64,000 bases of DNA from NCBI RefSeq assembly GCF_002975205.1, contig NZ_PCOC01000001.1, positions 1,488,001 to 1,552,000 of the forward strand. The letters are read 5' to 3'. The notes beneath the pieces were generated by a model. The model did not search any database. It was not told where the DNA came from and saw only the letters and a list, made by a program, of their open reading frames with translations. The position numbers and the translations under genes were made by a program. This document shows, in pieces, positions 12,143 to 22,329 of the stretch (the first letter of the stretch is position 1; each line of letters starts with the position of its first letter). This stretch comes from Ochrobactrum vermis. GTDB lineage: Bacteria; Pseudomonadota; Alphaproteobacteria; Rhizobiales; Rhizobiaceae.

Positions 12143-12243
12143 GGGTTACGGTCTTTATATCCCTAAAACTAGAGCGGCTCTTTACACGCTATTGTCCGAT
12201 AATCCAAGCCCCGAGACCAAGATAGACAGACATGATGTGCCGG

Positions 12244-13008
12244 TTACAAATTACGATAGGTTTCGCATATGGCGAGAAAATCACTGGCCTTCAAGCTTGC
12301 CCCACCAACGAGCGCACCGTCAACGTCCGCGACGCCGAGCAATTCGATTGCGTTGGAAGGCTTGACTGAACCGCCGTAAAGCAGCCGAAGATGCGCGCCT
12401 TTCGTGCCGAAACGCTCGATCATTTGCTCGCGCATGAATGCATGCGCGGCCCGCACGTCCTGCACCGTCGGCGTCAACCCTGTGCCAATTGCCCAGACAG
12501 GTTCATAAGCGATGATTGTGTTCTCGGCATTCACGGCATCCGGCAAAGAACCAGCAAGCTGTTTGCCGATCACATCAAGGGTACGCTCCGCTTTGCGCTC
12601 ATCGGCAGTCTCGCCGACGCAAACAATCGAGATCAACCCGGCAGCCCATGCGGCCTCAATCTTGGCGAAAACAACCTCATTGCTTTCCAGATGGTCAGTC
12701 CGGCGCTCGGAATGACCGATGATCACATGCGTGGCGCCAGCTTCTTTAAGCATTTCAGCAGAAACATCGCCCGTATGCGCACCGGATACTTTGTGGTGAG
12801 CGTCCTGGCCACCGAGGCCGACAGTTTCACCTTCGAGCGTTTCCGCTGCGCGAGAAAGAAGTGTCGCTGGTACGCAGATAACTGCATCAAGCTTGCGGCC
12901 AAGATCGGAGCTTAGACCGGCAGCAATCGCACGCAATTCGGTCAGGGTTTCTCCCGTGCCATTCATCTTCCAGTTGCCAGCAACCAGCGGACGGATTCCC
13001 GGAGTCAT
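12244..13008 (-). CDS. tpiA: Triosephosphate isomerase
   Basis: Triosephosphate isomerase (254 residues) interconverts dihydroxyacetone phosphate and glyceraldehyde 3-phosphate. [10 protein letters not shown] holds the catalytic lysine, IIGHSERR the histidine and [11 protein letters not shown] the glutamate; [10 protein letters not shown] binds phosphate. The start at 13008 has GGAG just upstream. The gene diverges from the PpiD-like gene across a 219-base gap that contains an 11-bp inverted repeat. Confidence 0.97.
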   Translation of the reverse strand: MTPGIRPLVAGNWKMNGTGETLTELRAIAAGLSSDLGRKLDAVICVPATLLSRAAETLEGETVGLGGQDAHHKVSGAHTGDVSAEMLKEAGATHVIIGHSERRTDHLESNEVVFAKIEAAWAAGLISIVCVGETADERKAERTLDVIGKQLAGSLPDAVNAENTIIAYEPVWAIGTGLTPTVQDVRAAHAFMREQMIERFGTKGAHLRLLYGGSVKPSNAIELLGVADVDGALVGGASLKASDFLAICETYRNL

Positions 13009-13124
13009 TTCATTCTCCTCGCCTGTTCAAAACAGCAGGCGCAACCGCCTCTCGAAAGCGGGCCAGCGCCAAAATTTGCCACTGACTAAGCGTATTCGTG
13101 CCGCAATGCAAATGTTCTTGAGTG

Positions 13125-13153
13125 CCTATATGCAATGAGACCTTGCATATAGG
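13125..13153. promoter_or_regulatory. 11-bp inverted repeat in the tpiA/ppiD divergent region
   Basis: CCTATATGCAA at 13125-13135 is exactly complementary to TTGCATATAGG at 13143-13153 with a 7-base spacer. It lies 117 bases from the tpiA start and 74 bases from the ppiD-like start, a likely promoter position for either. There is no T-run. A regulator-binding site is the simplest reading, with a hairpin in a 5' leader the alternative. Confidence 0.5.
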
Positions 13154-13227
13154 GCTGGCTTGAGGTTATCCCCTGACTGGCTCTATCTATAAAAGCCGAG
13201 CTTCGATTTATTCTTGAAGGGTTTCCA

Positions 13228-15114
13228 ATGCTCGACAGCCTGCGCTCCGCCGCTCAATCCTGGGTCGCCAAACTTCTGCTTGGCCTGCTTGTACTGAGCT
13301 TTGCGATCTGGGGCATCTCCGATGTCTTTCGCGGCGGCCTGACAGGCAACGCCGCATTGACGGCTGGCGATTCCGAAGTAAGCGCCACTGATTATCGTTT
13401 CGCCTATGAGCAACAGATGATGCGTCTGTCGCAGCAGTTTCGCCAGCGTCTGACGCGCGAACAGGCGAAAGCATTTGGCATCGAAAATCAGGTACTCGCC
13501 CAGCTCGCAGCTGGCGTGGTTCTGGATGAGGGGGCGCGGACCATGCAGCTCGGCCTGTCCAAGGACGGAATTGCTCGGCTGACCGGCGAAGATCCTGCTT
13601 TCCATGATGCAAGCGGCAATTTCAATCGTGCGCAGTTCGATGCGGTTCTTCGTCAATCCGGCATTCGTGCGCAGGATTACCTCGACAATCGTGCGAAGGT
13701 CGCTCGCCGCCAGCAGATCGTGGAAGCTGCAACGGATGGCATCAAGCTTCCGAATGCGGCGTTGAAGGCGCTGGCCCTTTATCAGGGTGAAACCCGCAGC
13801 GTTGATTACGTGACCATTCAGGCTGAAAAAGCCGATGCAGTCCCTGCCCCGTCCGACGATGCGCTCAAAACCTATTTTGACGCCCACAAGGACGAATATA
13901 AGGCGCCGGAGTATCGGAAGATAACCTATGTGAAGCTGGAACCGGCAGATATTGCCGATCCGTCTGCTGTCACACAGGATGAAATCAACGAATATTACGA
14001 AAAGAACAAGGACCGCTTCTCCACAATCGAAAAGCGCGCCATCGAGCAGTTAAGCTTTGCTGATGATGCTGCGGCTGAAGCTGCCCAGCAGAAAATCGCC
14101 GCAGGAACCAGCTTTGTCGACATCGGCAAGGAACAAGGCAAAACCGAAGACGACCTGAAACTTGGTTCGTTCGAAAAGTCCGCTATTCCTGATCAGGCGG
14201 TTGCCGATGCAGCGTTTGCGCTTTCGGAAAATGGTGTGAGCCAGGTCGTCAAGGGCGGCTTTGGTCCCGTTATCCTGCGCGTGACGAAGATCGAGCCGGC
14301 TCACGTGAAGCCACTAGCCGAAGTTGAAAGCGAAATTCGCACCACACTTGCAAGCAATATCGCAGCAAGCAGCATCGGCGGTATTCATGACTCCTATGAG
14401 CAGGATCGGTCCGACGGCGCATCCATGGCCGATGTGGCAAAGAAGCTGAGCCTCAAATCCGTCACTGTGGAAGCCGTTGACGCCGAGGGCAACGATCCTT
14501 CCGGCAATCCAGTTCAGCTACCAAACTCCGAAGCATTGCTTTCTGCTGCCTTCCAGGCTGATCAAGGGTTTGACAACGACGCCCTTACCATGGGCAATGT
14601 CGGCTACCTCTGGTACCAGATCGATGGTGTAACTCCGGCACGTGAGCGTACGCTCGACGAAGTCAAGGACAAGGTTGTAGCTGCATGGAAGGGCGAGGAA
14701 GCTGTAAAGCGTCTCAACCAGCGTGTGGAAGAACTGAAGAAGCGCCTCGATGGCGGCGCGACACTCGACACGATTGCCTCCGAATTGGGCGTCGAGAAGC
14801 AGACCAAGCGCGGTGTCATCCGCACGACCAACGATGCTGATATCGGAACGGCTGCAGCAGCACAGATTTTCCGGGGAGCAGATGGTTTCACCGGTAGCGC
14901 GGCGGCACCTTCGGACGATGCCCAGATTCTGTTCAAGGTTGTTGAAGTAACCGAACCTGCGGGAGCCGGCCCGGAAGCTATTCCGGAACAGCAGCAGAAA
15001 TATCTGGCGACGTCACTCTCGGATGATGTTCTCGAACAGCTCGTCGGCGAATTGCAGAAACAGTACCCTGTGAAGATAAATCAGGCCGTCATCAACAACG
15101 CTCTGGCGTTCTAA
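13228..15114 (+). CDS. ppiD: PpiD-like periplasmic peptidyl-prolyl isomerase / foldase
   Basis: This 628-residue inner-membrane-anchored chaperone has one N-terminal membrane segment (about 14-33, LLLGLLVLSFAIWGI), a SurA-N-like chaperone region (about 35-230) and a parvulin-type domain (about 245-355) that looks weakly conserved. Further helical sequence follows to the C-terminus. PpiD proteins sit at the Sec exit and help secreted proteins fold. It starts the plus-strand run ppiD-trpD-trpC-moaC-moeA with a 18-base gap to trpD, so read-through is likely. GAAGGG precedes the ATG. Confidence 0.88.
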   Translation: MLDSLRSAAQSWVAKLLLGLLVLSFAIWGISDVFRGGLTGNAALTAGDSEVSATDYRFAYEQQMMRLSQQFRQRLTREQAKAFGIENQVLAQLAAGVVLDEGARTMQLGLSKDGIARLTGEDPAFHDASGNFNRAQFDAVLRQSGIRAQDYLDNRAKVARRQQIVEAATDGIKLPNAALKALALYQGETRSVDYVTIQAEKADAVPAPSDDALKTYFDAHKDEYKAPEYRKITYVKLEPADIADPSAVTQDEINEYYEKNKDRFSTIEKRAIEQLSFADDAAAEAAQQKIAAGTSFVDIGKEQGKTEDDLKLGSFEKSAIPDQAVADAAFALSENGVSQVVKGGFGPVILRVTKIEPAHVKPLAEVESEIRTTLASNIAASSIGGIHDSYEQDRSDGASMADVAKKLSLKSVTVEAVDAEGNDPSGNPVQLPNSEALLSAAFQADQGFDNDALTMGNVGYLWYQIDGVTPARERTLDEVKDKVVAAWKGEEAVKRLNQRVEELKKRLDGGATLDTIASELGVEKQTKRGVIRTTNDADIGTAAAAQIFRGADGFTGSAAAPSDDAQILFKVVEVTEPAGAGPEAIPEQQQKYLATSLSDDVLEQLVGELQKQYPVKINQAVINNALAF

Positions 15115-15132
15115 GGACGATGGGCATCCAAA

Positions 15133-16152
15133 ATGGCTGATCTAAAACCCTATATCGCGAAAGCCGCATCGGGCGAGCCGCTTTCGCTTGAGGACTCCAG
15201 GGCTGCCTTCGATATCATGATGTCGGGACAGGCAACCCCGTCGCAGATCGGCGGGCTGTTGATGGCGTTGCGCGTTCGCGGTGAAACTGTACCGGAAATT
15301 GCTGGTGCGGTTGCGTCCATGCGATCGCGGATGCTGGCGGTTTCAGCTCCTGCCGATGCGATCGATATTGTCGGAACAGGTGGTGACCAGTCGGGTTCCT
15401 ACAACGTCTCAAGCTGCTCGGCGTTTGTTGTCGCTGGTGCCGGTGTGCCTGTCGCCAAGCATGGTAACCGCGCCCTCTCCTCACGTTCGGGCGCAGCCGA
15501 TGCGCTGGCCGCGCTCGGCATCAACATTGAGGCTGACGCGAGCATTATCGGCCGCAGCATCACCGAAGCCGGCCTCGGTTTCATGTTTGCACCGATGCAC
15601 CATTCTGCCATGCGCCATGTGGGTCCTTCCCGCGTTGAACTTGGAACACGCACCATCTTCAATCTGCTCGGCCCCCTTTCCAATCCGGCCAGCGTCAGGC
15701 GTCAGCTTGTCGGAGTATTCGCACCGCAATGGCTCGTACCGTTGGCCGAAGTTCTCAAGGAGCTTGGCTCCGAAGCCGCCTGGGTTGTTTATGGTGACGG
15801 GCTCGACGAAATGACCACTGCGGGCACGACACAAGTTGCCGCCCTTGAGAACGGCCAAATCCGTACCTTTGAAATCACGCCTGAAGACGTTGGCCTCCGT
15901 CGTTGCGATCCGGCAGAACTGAAGGGTGGAGAGGCTTCGCTGAACGCTAAGGCTCTGCTGGGTGTGCTTGAAGGCGATAAAAATGCCTATCGAGACATCG
16001 TCCTGCTCAATTCGGGCGCGGCACTCGTCATTGCGGACAAGGCGAAAGATCTGAAAGAAGGCATCGCCATCGCGGCGCAATCCATCGACAGCGGTGCAGC
16101 ACTTGCTGTTTTGCAGAAGGTGATTGCCGTTTCGAACGACAAAGTTGCCTGA
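15133..16152 (+). CDS. trpD: Anthranilate phosphoribosyltransferase
   Basis: TrpD (339 residues) joins anthranilate to phosphoribosyl pyrophosphate in tryptophan synthesis. The PRPP loop [13 protein letters not shown], the [15 protein letters not shown] motif and the [12 protein letters not shown] segment are all present, and length is normal. It lies 18 bases after the PpiD gene and 16 bases before trpC. No trp leader peptide was seen before it; the anthranilate synthase gene is not in this window. Confidence 0.97.
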   Translation: MADLKPYIAKAASGEPLSLEDSRAAFDIMMSGQATPSQIGGLLMALRVRGETVPEIAGAVASMRSRMLAVSAPADAIDIVGTGGDQSGSYNVSSCSAFVVAGAGVPVAKHGNRALSSRSGAADALAALGINIEADASIIGRSITEAGLGFMFAPMHHSAMRHVGPSRVELGTRTIFNLLGPLSNPASVRRQLVGVFAPQWLVPLAEVLKELGSEAAWVVYGDGLDEMTTAGTTQVAALENGQIRTFEITPEDVGLRRCDPAELKGGEASLNAKALLGVLEGDKNAYRDIVLLNSGAALVIADKAKDLKEGIAIAAQSIDSGAALAVLQKVIAVSNDKVA

Positions 16153-16168
16153 CGGAAAGGATTAAGTC

Positions 16169-16969
16169 ATGTCCACCGACATTCTGCGTAAGATCGAGGC
16201 TTACAAGCGCGAAGAAATCGCCGCAGCCAAGGCCGAACGCACCGTCGCCGATTTGAAGGCACGAGCACAGGATCAGGAAGCACCGCGTGGTTTCCTCGCG
16301 GCGCTCGAGGCAAAACGCGCCGCCGGTGAATTCGCGCTGATCGCCGAAATCAAGAAGGCAAGCCCGTCGAAGGGCCTTATCCGCCCTGATTTCGACCCGC
16401 CTGAACTAGCGCAAGCCTATGAGGCTGGTGGTGCTGCATGTCTCTCCGTGCTGACTGACACGCCGTCCTTCCAGGGAGCGCCAGAATTTCTGACGGCAGC
16501 TCGCAATGCTTGCAGTCTCCCGGCCCTGCGCAAAGATTTTCTGTTCGATACCTATCAGGTGCATGAAGCCCGCAGTTGGGGAGCGGACTGTATTTTGATC
16601 ATTCTTGCCAGCGTCGACGATGATCTGGCGAAAGCGCTGGAAGAAACCGCGTTCGAGCTCAGTATGGATGCACTCATCGAAGTGCACGACGAGACCGAGA
16701 TGGAACGTGCACTGAAGCTTTCGTCCCGTCTGCTCGGCGTCAACAATCGCAATTTGCGTACATTTGAAGTTGATCTCGCTGTTTCGGAACGCCTGTCGAA
16801 AATGGCACCTTCCGATCGCGTTCTGGTTGGTGAAAGCGGCATATTCACACACGAAGATTGCCTGCGTCTGGAAAAATCTGAAATCGGGACGTTCCTCATC
16901 GGAGAGAGCCTGATGCGCCAGGCAGATGTCGCGGCGGCTACCCGTGAACTCCTGACCGGCAAGGCCTGA
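16169..16969 (+). CDS. trpC: Indole-3-glycerol phosphate synthase
   Basis: TrpC (266 residues) is a beta-alpha barrel enzyme that closes the indole ring of tryptophan. [13 protein letters not shown] has the catalytic lysine, [12 protein letters not shown] and [12 protein letters not shown] are family motifs, and VGESGI lies near the phosphate site. It stands alone, not fused to TrpF. AAGGATT precedes the ATG. Three bases separate its stop from the moaC start, which points to coupled translation. Confidence 0.97.
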   Translation: MSTDILRKIEAYKREEIAAAKAERTVADLKARAQDQEAPRGFLAALEAKRAAGEFALIAEIKKASPSKGLIRPDFDPPELAQAYEAGGAACLSVLTDTPSFQGAPEFLTAARNACSLPALRKDFLFDTYQVHEARSWGADCILIILASVDDDLAKALEETAFELSMDALIEVHDETEMERALKLSSRLLGVNNRNLRTFEVDLAVSERLSKMAPSDRVLVGESGIFTHEDCLRLEKSEIGTFLIGESLMRQADVAAATRELLTGKA

Positions 16970-16972
16970 CCA

Positions 16973-17449
16973 ATGGTATCCAAGCTCACCCATATCGACC
17001 AGACCGGCGCTGCCAATATGGTGGATGTTGGGGCGAAGGATGAAACTGAACGTCAAGCCACGGCCGAAGGATCGGTCAGAATGAAGCCGGAAACGCTGGC
17101 GATCATCCTGGAAGGCAATGCCACTAAGGGCGACGTCATTGGCGCTGCGCGTCTGGCAGGCATCATGGCGGCAAAAAAGACCGCCGACCTGATTCCCCTC
17201 TGCCATCCGCTTATGCTGACCAAAGTCGCTGTCGACATCGAACCGGATCAGGCACTACCCGGTTTGCGCGTTCGCGCAGTCGCCAAGCTCAAAGGACGCA
17301 CGGGCGTGGAAATGGAAGCCCTCACCGCCGTTTCCGTCACGTGTCTTACGATCTATGACATGGCCAAAGCCGTTGACAAACATATGGAGATCGGCGGCAT
17401 CCGCGTTACCAAAAAAAGCGGCGGTAAATCAGGTGACTGGAAAGCCTGA
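16973..17449 (+). CDS. moaC: Cyclic pyranopterin monophosphate synthase MoaC
   Basis: MoaC (158 residues) acts with MoaA to make cyclic pyranopterin monophosphate, the first intermediate of molybdenum cofactor. [13 protein letters not shown] and the C-terminal [17 protein letters not shown] are family signatures. It is translationally close to trpC (3-base gap) and is followed by moeA after 85 bases. Linkage of trpDC with moaC-moeA-lexA is a familiar alphaproteobacterial order and says more about genome history than about tryptophan. Confidence 0.96.
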   Translation: MVSKLTHIDQTGAANMVDVGAKDETERQATAEGSVRMKPETLAIILEGNATKGDVIGAARLAGIMAAKKTADLIPLCHPLMLTKVAVDIEPDQALPGLRVRAVAKLKGRTGVEMEALTAVSVTCLTIYDMAKAVDKHMEIGGIRVTKKSGGKSGDWKA

Positions 17450-17534
17450 GCCGCTGAACTTTGCTCTGGATCAATTCTTCCAGACAGGCTTTATGCTCTA
17501 AACGGGCCAACAATTCAGTTCGAGAGGAAACGCA

Positions 17535-18749
17535 ATGTCCCTTCTCCCGGTCGATGAAGCACTGGCCCGCATCCTGAAATCCGCGGAACCGCACGGCACA
17601 GAACAAGTCGCTTTGTCCGATGCGGGTGGACGCGTGGTTGCAACACCTGTGCTCGCACATTTTCTCCAGCCGCCCTTCGACGGGTCGGCGATGGACGGTT
17701 ATGCCCTGATCGCGCCCGACAACATCTCTTATCCTGTTGAGTTCGACGTAATAGGCGAATCGGCGGCGGGCAATCGCTTCGAAGGCGAATTGGGGATCGG
17801 ACAGGCGGTTCGCATTTTCACCGGAGCGCCACTACCCAAAGGCACAGACACAATTGTCATTCAGGAACACACCGAGCGTTCGGGTAACCGGCTCACTGTT
17901 CTCGAAGGAATGGAGCCAGGACGGCATATACGCCGCGCGGGCCTCGATTTTTCGCCCGGTAACATCGTCATTTCGAGCGGACGTGAGCTGGATGCCGCCG
18001 CCTTATCGCTAGCCGCTGCAAGCGGGAACGCGAAAATCGACGTATTCCAAAAACCCAAGGTGGCAATCGTTGCGACCGGTGATGAACTTGTCGCACCGGG
18101 TGAAACACCCGGAAAGGACCAAATTGTTGCGTCGAACAGTGTGGGAATCGCCGAAATCATAAGGCGGTCGGGCGGCAGCCCTGCAGACAAGGGGATCATT
18201 CCGGACGATCCTGCCAAAATCGAACAAGCAATAGCAGACAGCCTGCAAAGCGGCATCGACATTCTGGTTACGATCGGCGGCGCGTCCGTCGGGGATCGAG
18301 ATTTTGTGCACGGCGCGCTTCAAAAATTGGGAGTCGATCTCGATTTTTGGAAGATCGCCATGAGGCCGGGCAAACCACTGATGTACGGACGCATCGGTGT
18401 GAATGGCAAAATTGTGCATGTGATAGGCTTGCCCGGTAATCCTGTTTCGAGCCTCGTCTGCAGTCTAGTTTTCCTCCGTCCGCTTGTCGCCAAGCTGGCC
18501 GGAACCAACCTTGATGCCGACATCCGGCCTGCGAAGCTTGGTGCTTCCCTACCTGCAAATGACCATCGCCGCGATTATATCCGGGTTACAATCGAATCAA
18601 CTCCGGATGGAACGCTGATCGCGAAGCCATTTCCGGTCCAGGATTCGTCCATGCTCTCGGCTCTCGTCGGCTCAAAAGCACTTCTCATCAGAGATGAGAA
18701 CGCGTCCGCTGCCTCAATCGGCGACGATTGTCGCGTCCTTATGCTGTAG
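17535..18749 (+). CDS. moeA: Molybdopterin molybdenumtransferase MoeA
   Basis: MoeA (404 residues) inserts molybdate into adenylylated molybdopterin. PPFDGSAMDGYAL in domain 1, VAIVATGDELV, the ligand loop TIGGASVGDRDFV and GLPGNPVSSLVC are all typical. Length matches the family. GAGAGGAAACGC precedes the ATG. moaC lies upstream; no other molybdenum cofactor gene is near. It ends 238 bases before lexA. Confidence 0.96.
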   Translation: MSLLPVDEALARILKSAEPHGTEQVALSDAGGRVVATPVLAHFLQPPFDGSAMDGYALIAPDNISYPVEFDVIGESAAGNRFEGELGIGQAVRIFTGAPLPKGTDTIVIQEHTERSGNRLTVLEGMEPGRHIRRAGLDFSPGNIVISSGRELDAAALSLAAASGNAKIDVFQKPKVAIVATGDELVAPGETPGKDQIVASNSVGIAEIIRRSGGSPADKGIIPDDPAKIEQAIADSLQSGIDILVTIGGASVGDRDFVHGALQKLGVDLDFWKIAMRPGKPLMYGRIGVNGKIVHVIGLPGNPVSSLVCSLVFLRPLVAKLAGTNLDADIRPAKLGASLPANDHRRDYIRVTIESTPDGTLIAKPFPVQDSSMLSALVGSKALLIRDENASAASIGDDCRVLML

Positions 18750-18915
18750 ATCAAAGACAGATTCCGGCTTTTCTAATTATGAGAGAAATCATATAACTAA
18801 TTATAATATATATATTATATCGCTTCTAATCTAAAATTTCCCACCAATGACGCTCTCGTGTCAAAACGTTCCGCCCATTCTCACTCGGAGCGTTAATGGA
18901 TTTAAAACCATTGCA

Positions 18916-18930
18916 GAACAAGACTGGAAC
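18916..18930 (+). promoter_or_regulatory. SOS box (LexA operator) of lexA
   Basis: GAAC, seven bases, GAAC at 18916-18919 and 18927-18930 exactly fits the alphaproteobacterial LexA site, read as GTTCN7GTTC on the other strand. It lies 58 bases before the lexA start. A weaker GTTC-N7-GTTT follows at 18942-18956. The AT-rich stretch at 18785-18830 further upstream may aid the promoter. Autorepression of lexA is expected. Confidence 0.85.
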
Positions 18931-18987
18931 ATATAGTGTTCGTTCTGGTTTTGTTTTTCTCAATTCTTGGTCGGGAGGGTGTCGCGC

Positions 18988-19713
18988 ATGTTAACCCGTA
19001 AACAGCACGAGCTTCTGCTGTTCATTCACGAACGTCTGAAAGAAACAGGCATTCCGCCGTCTTTCGATGAAATGAAAGAAGCACTCGATCTGGCTTCAAA
19101 ATCGGGTATCCATCGTCTGATTACGGCTCTGGAAGAGCGTGGTTTCATCCGCCGCCTGCCGAACAGAGCACGTGCGCTTGAGGTTTTGCGCCTGCCTGAT
19201 TCCATCGCACCGGGGCTCAATGCGCAAAAGAAGTTCGCCCCTAGCGTTATCGAAGGTAGTCTGGGCAAAGCGCCGCCGCCGCCCTCACCGGGACGCCCTG
19301 CCCCTGTAGCTACGAATGACGACACGTCCGGAACTGTATCCATACCGGTTATGGGGCGGATTGCTGCCGGCGTGCCCATCTCCGCGATTCAGAATCAAAC
19401 CCATTCCCTCAGCCTTCCGCCCGAAATGATCGGCGCGGGCGAGCATTACGCTCTTGAGGTCAAAGGCGATTCAATGATCGATGCCGGAATTTTCGACGGA
19501 GACACCGTCATTATCAAGCGTGGCGAATCCGCAAATCCAGGTGAAATCGTGGTGGCGCTTGTCGATGACGAAGAAGCAACTTTGAAACGCTTTCGTCGCA
19601 AGGGAGCATCCATAGCTCTTGAAGCCGCTAATCCGGCTTACGAAACACGAATATTCGGACCTGACCGTGTTCGTGTGCAGGGTAAGCTTGTCGGCCTGAT
19701 CCGCCGCTACTAG
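18988..19713 (+). CDS. lexA: LexA SOS repressor
   Basis: LexA (241 residues) represses DNA-damage genes and cleaves itself on RecA filaments. The N-terminal winged helix (1-65) reads [18 protein letters not shown], and the Pro-rich linker at 95-106 is long as in alphaproteobacteria. The cleavage bond is A127-G128 in IAAGVP, the nucleophile S162 in GDSMID and the general base K200 in [11 protein letters not shown] at 18988 is preferred over an upstream in-frame codon because GGGAGGG precedes it at good distance and family members begin MLTRKQ. Confidence 0.97.
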   Translation: MLTRKQHELLLFIHERLKETGIPPSFDEMKEALDLASKSGIHRLITALEERGFIRRLPNRARALEVLRLPDSIAPGLNAQKKFAPSVIEGSLGKAPPPPSPGRPAPVATNDDTSGTVSIPVMGRIAAGVPISAIQNQTHSLSLPPEMIGAGEHYALEVKGDSMIDAGIFDGDTVIIKRGESANPGEIVVALVDDEEATLKRFRRKGASIALEAANPAYETRIFGPDRVRVQGKLVGLIRRY

Positions 19714-19783
19714 AGCATTTCCAACAAAAGAACGAAGCGGCTTTACGTAGGAAATACGTAAGGCAAAGAGATCGAGCGGATCC
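19711..19783. repeat. Intergenic repeat relic, RIME-like
   Basis: Starting on the lexA stop codon, the sequence TAGAGCATTTCC is followed by AAGCGGCTTTACGTA, GGAAATACGTAA and CAAAGAGATCGAGCGG. TTACGTA at 19743-19749 pairs with TACGTAA at 19755-19761. The order of these pieces resembles a short mosaic repeat common between genes in rhizobia and Brucella. It also fills the gap between convergent lexA and comEC and may act as a weak terminator. Family assignment is from memory of the motif only. Confidence 0.45.
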
Positions 19784-19815
19784 ATAGTTCATTTTTAATT
19801 GGAAGCGTTCGAGAA

Positions 19816-22329
19816 TCATTTGCAGCGATTTGCTTCGTCGTCGGCGTCTGATGTGCAGCTCGCTGCGTTTTTGACAGCTCGAGATTTGGACTTGTACTCA
19901 CGTTCGGGCAAGCCGCGCGCCGGACGCGAATGGATGCGATGCAAATGCCAAGGACGGCTTGGCGTATCGACTGCAAATGTTATTCGGTTATCGTGTTGCA
20001 GATCAGATATCGCCTGCCCGACGTCTGGTTTTATTGTTTCGGACGAAACTATCGATAAAGCCTGGAAAGCTTGGTTTGGTTCTGGTGCTTTCCCGAGTCT
20101 GATTTCCACAGCTCCCTTCAGCGCCAGATCGCGTTTACTGATGCTCAGAGTTTTGGAACGACCGCACGACGCGTTTTTGCCGGGAACCGCGAGAATAACC
20201 ACATCGCCGATATTGCAGGCTATCTCTTGCATTGCGATGTTTGCCGTATAGGCAAGTGTGCGACCATCGCGCAGATTGATCGTGCACAATCCATCTTCGC
20301 ATTCAAACCCATTCCCACCCGTTCGTTTCTTGTTTTTGCCTGATGGCGGCACGATAAACTCTTCTATCAGATAAGCGGTTTTCCAATTATCGATCGTAAA
20401 TTGCGAGGGGCGGTTTCGATTGATCGCGAACCTGCCATCCGCCAATCGGACGCCTACCAGTTTGGCATCCTCCGATATTACGATATCGGGCAAAGGCTCC
20501 CTGATGAAAACAACGAGCCCAACAGCAATGAACGGAAGCGCCAGTACCTTCAGTCTGGTAGACAGAACAACAGCCAGAACGAGCGCAATGGTCCACAGAA
20601 CGAGAGTGAGTGCCGGCATCGTCCCCGGATTGCCGTCGGGGGACCATGCCGCAACAAGGGCGGCAATATGCCTGACGGTGAAAATTCCCCACCCCATGAT
20701 CTGCAAAGGCACCCAGTCCAGTTGCAGCGGCATTAGCACGAGACCGAAGACAGCGAACGGCATCACGAGGAGCGCTATTACGGGCTCGGCTAGAACGTTG
20801 CCAAGCAGGCCTAACGGTGCGGTATTGTTGAAATGATAAGCAGCAAAAACTCCGCTGGCCAGTCCGGCAATGACTGAAGTGGCGGCTGCAGCCGTGATCG
20901 GTTTCAGGATTCTTCCAGCAAAGCCATGGGTGGTCCTGCCACGCTTTTCCTTACCAATCTGTCTGCTCGCGCTGCGCTCACTCCACCAGGCATAACCGGC
21001 AATCAACGCGGCTGTGGCTGAGAAAGACATTTGAAAACTCGGCCCCAATATCTCGTGCGGCGAGATTGCGATCATGGCGATAGCTGCAATCGCCAGATTA
21101 CGCATGCTGATGGCAGCTCGATCCACCAGCAATGCTCCGAGCATGATCGAGATCATTATATAACTACGTTGTGCGGCGACATCCGCACCTGACATAGCAA
21201 GATAGAAGGTACAGCTTAGCAGAGAGAGAAATGCCGCATACTTCTTCACAGGATGCCGTACACTGAAGGCGGGAAACAGCGCGAAAAGTGACCGCAACGT
21301 CAGCATGACGACCCCGGCGGCTAGTGCCATATGCAAGCCGGAGATCGACAGAATATGCGCTAGTCCCGCTTTGCGCAGATCTTCATTGGTCTGCTCGCTG
21401 ATCCCTGCACGCGTACCTGCTACGAGCGCAGAAGCGACACTGCCATCCTCCCCACCAATCACCTCTTCAATCCGTTCCGAAACCCGAACGCGCAGCATGG
21501 CAATCCACTGAGAAATTTCCGCAGTCAGTTCATCTGGCGGAGAAACCGGCGTCGCTTTGGGGATTCCGAGAAAAAAACCATTGGCACCGATCCCATTGAA
21601 GTAAGTGTGGAACGAGAAATCATAATTGCCGGGGCGAACTGGGCCTGACGGGATACGCAGTCGTACAAAGCCTGTCAGTCCGCCACCGATCACGGTCGAC
21701 GCCGGAATGTCCCTTGCATTGATGCGGATGCGCTTGGGTGGAAAACGGAGTTTCGGGCGTTCGGTCTGGAGCACATCAAGCGTTATCCGCCAGCTGCCAT
21801 TATCCTGGTATTCAAGAGCAACAACCCGACCCGTTACGCGTGTCGCCACATCAGAACCCAGCATCGGTGTCGCACGGCGTTCCGTCTCCCATTTGCCGAC
21901 TACAAGACCAGTCACCAAAGCGATGGCCAATGTTATGCCTTGCCCAGCGACGTGGTGCCTGCGCATTGCAATTCGCAAGATAATGGCAATCGCAAGCATG
22001 GACAGAAGCGGTGTCCATGAGGGTTCGAATGAGAGCGTGAAATAGATGATTGCACCAATACCGGCGAAAACTGGCAGCAAGAGAAAAAATACGCCTCGCC
22101 CGGCTTCAGTTTCAATCGCTGTCCTGATCTGATCCGTCGCAACGAAGGGAATAGAGAGGAAACCTTCACGCAGGCGGGGTACAGGCGGCTTTACTGACTC
22201 TGGATTTGCCGGGAGTTCCGTTTCATTCTGGGGCCAGGCCTCTGGCAACAGAGTGCGCACCAAACCATCGGGCATGCTTCTGACAAGCGCCCGTTCGTTT
22301 GCATCACTCGCTTCCCTGATGCCTGTCAT
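19816..22329 (-). CDS. comEC: ComEC/Rec2-type DNA-uptake membrane channel
   Basis: This 837-residue polytopic membrane protein has an N-terminal DUF4131-type region (about 90-250) with an OB-like soluble part and a central competence domain with HILSISGLHMALAAG and many membrane segments. ComEC carries single-stranded DNA across the inner membrane. The C-terminal part does not show the HxHxDH motif of a metallo-beta-lactamase domain, so the nuclease-like module seems absent or degenerate. The start at 22329 follows a GGCGGGGGG tract; 22428 is an alternative. It diverges from gltX. No pilus genes are nearby. Confidence 0.88.
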   Translation of the reverse strand: MTGIREASDANERALVRSMPDGLVRTLLPEAWPQNETELPANPESVKPPVPRLREGFLSIPFVATDQIRTAIETEAGRGVFFLLLPVFAGIGAIIYFTLSFEPSWTPLLSMLAIAIILRIAMRRHHVAGQGITLAIALVTGLVVGKWETERRATPMLGSDVATRVTGRVVALEYQDNGSWRITLDVLQTERPKLRFPPKRIRINARDIPASTVIGGGLTGFVRLRIPSGPVRPGNYDFSFHTYFNGIGANGFFLGIPKATPVSPPDELTAEISQWIAMLRVRVSERIEEVIGGEDGSVASALVAGTRAGISEQTNEDLRKAGLAHILSISGLHMALAAGVVMLTLRSLFALFPAFSVRHPVKKYAAFLSLLSCTFYLAMSGADVAAQRSYIMISIMLGALLVDRAAISMRNLAIAAIAMIAISPHEILGPSFQMSFSATAALIAGYAWWSERSASRQIGKEKRGRTTHGFAGRILKPITAAAATSVIAGLASGVFAAYHFNNTAPLGLLGNVLAEPVIALLVMPFAVFGLVLMPLQLDWVPLQIMGWGIFTVRHIAALVAAWSPDGNPGTMPALTLVLWTIALVLAVVLSTRLKVLALPFIAVGLVVFIREPLPDIVISEDAKLVGVRLADGRFAINRNRPSQFTIDNWKTAYLIEEFIVPPSGKNKKRTGGNGFECEDGLCTINLRDGRTLAYTANIAMQEIACNIGDVVILAVPGKNASCGRSKTLSISKRDLALKGAVEIRLGKAPEPNQAFQALSIVSSETIKPDVGQAISDLQHDNRITFAVDTPSRPWHLHRIHSRPARGLPEREYKSKSRAVKNAASCTSDADDEANRCK

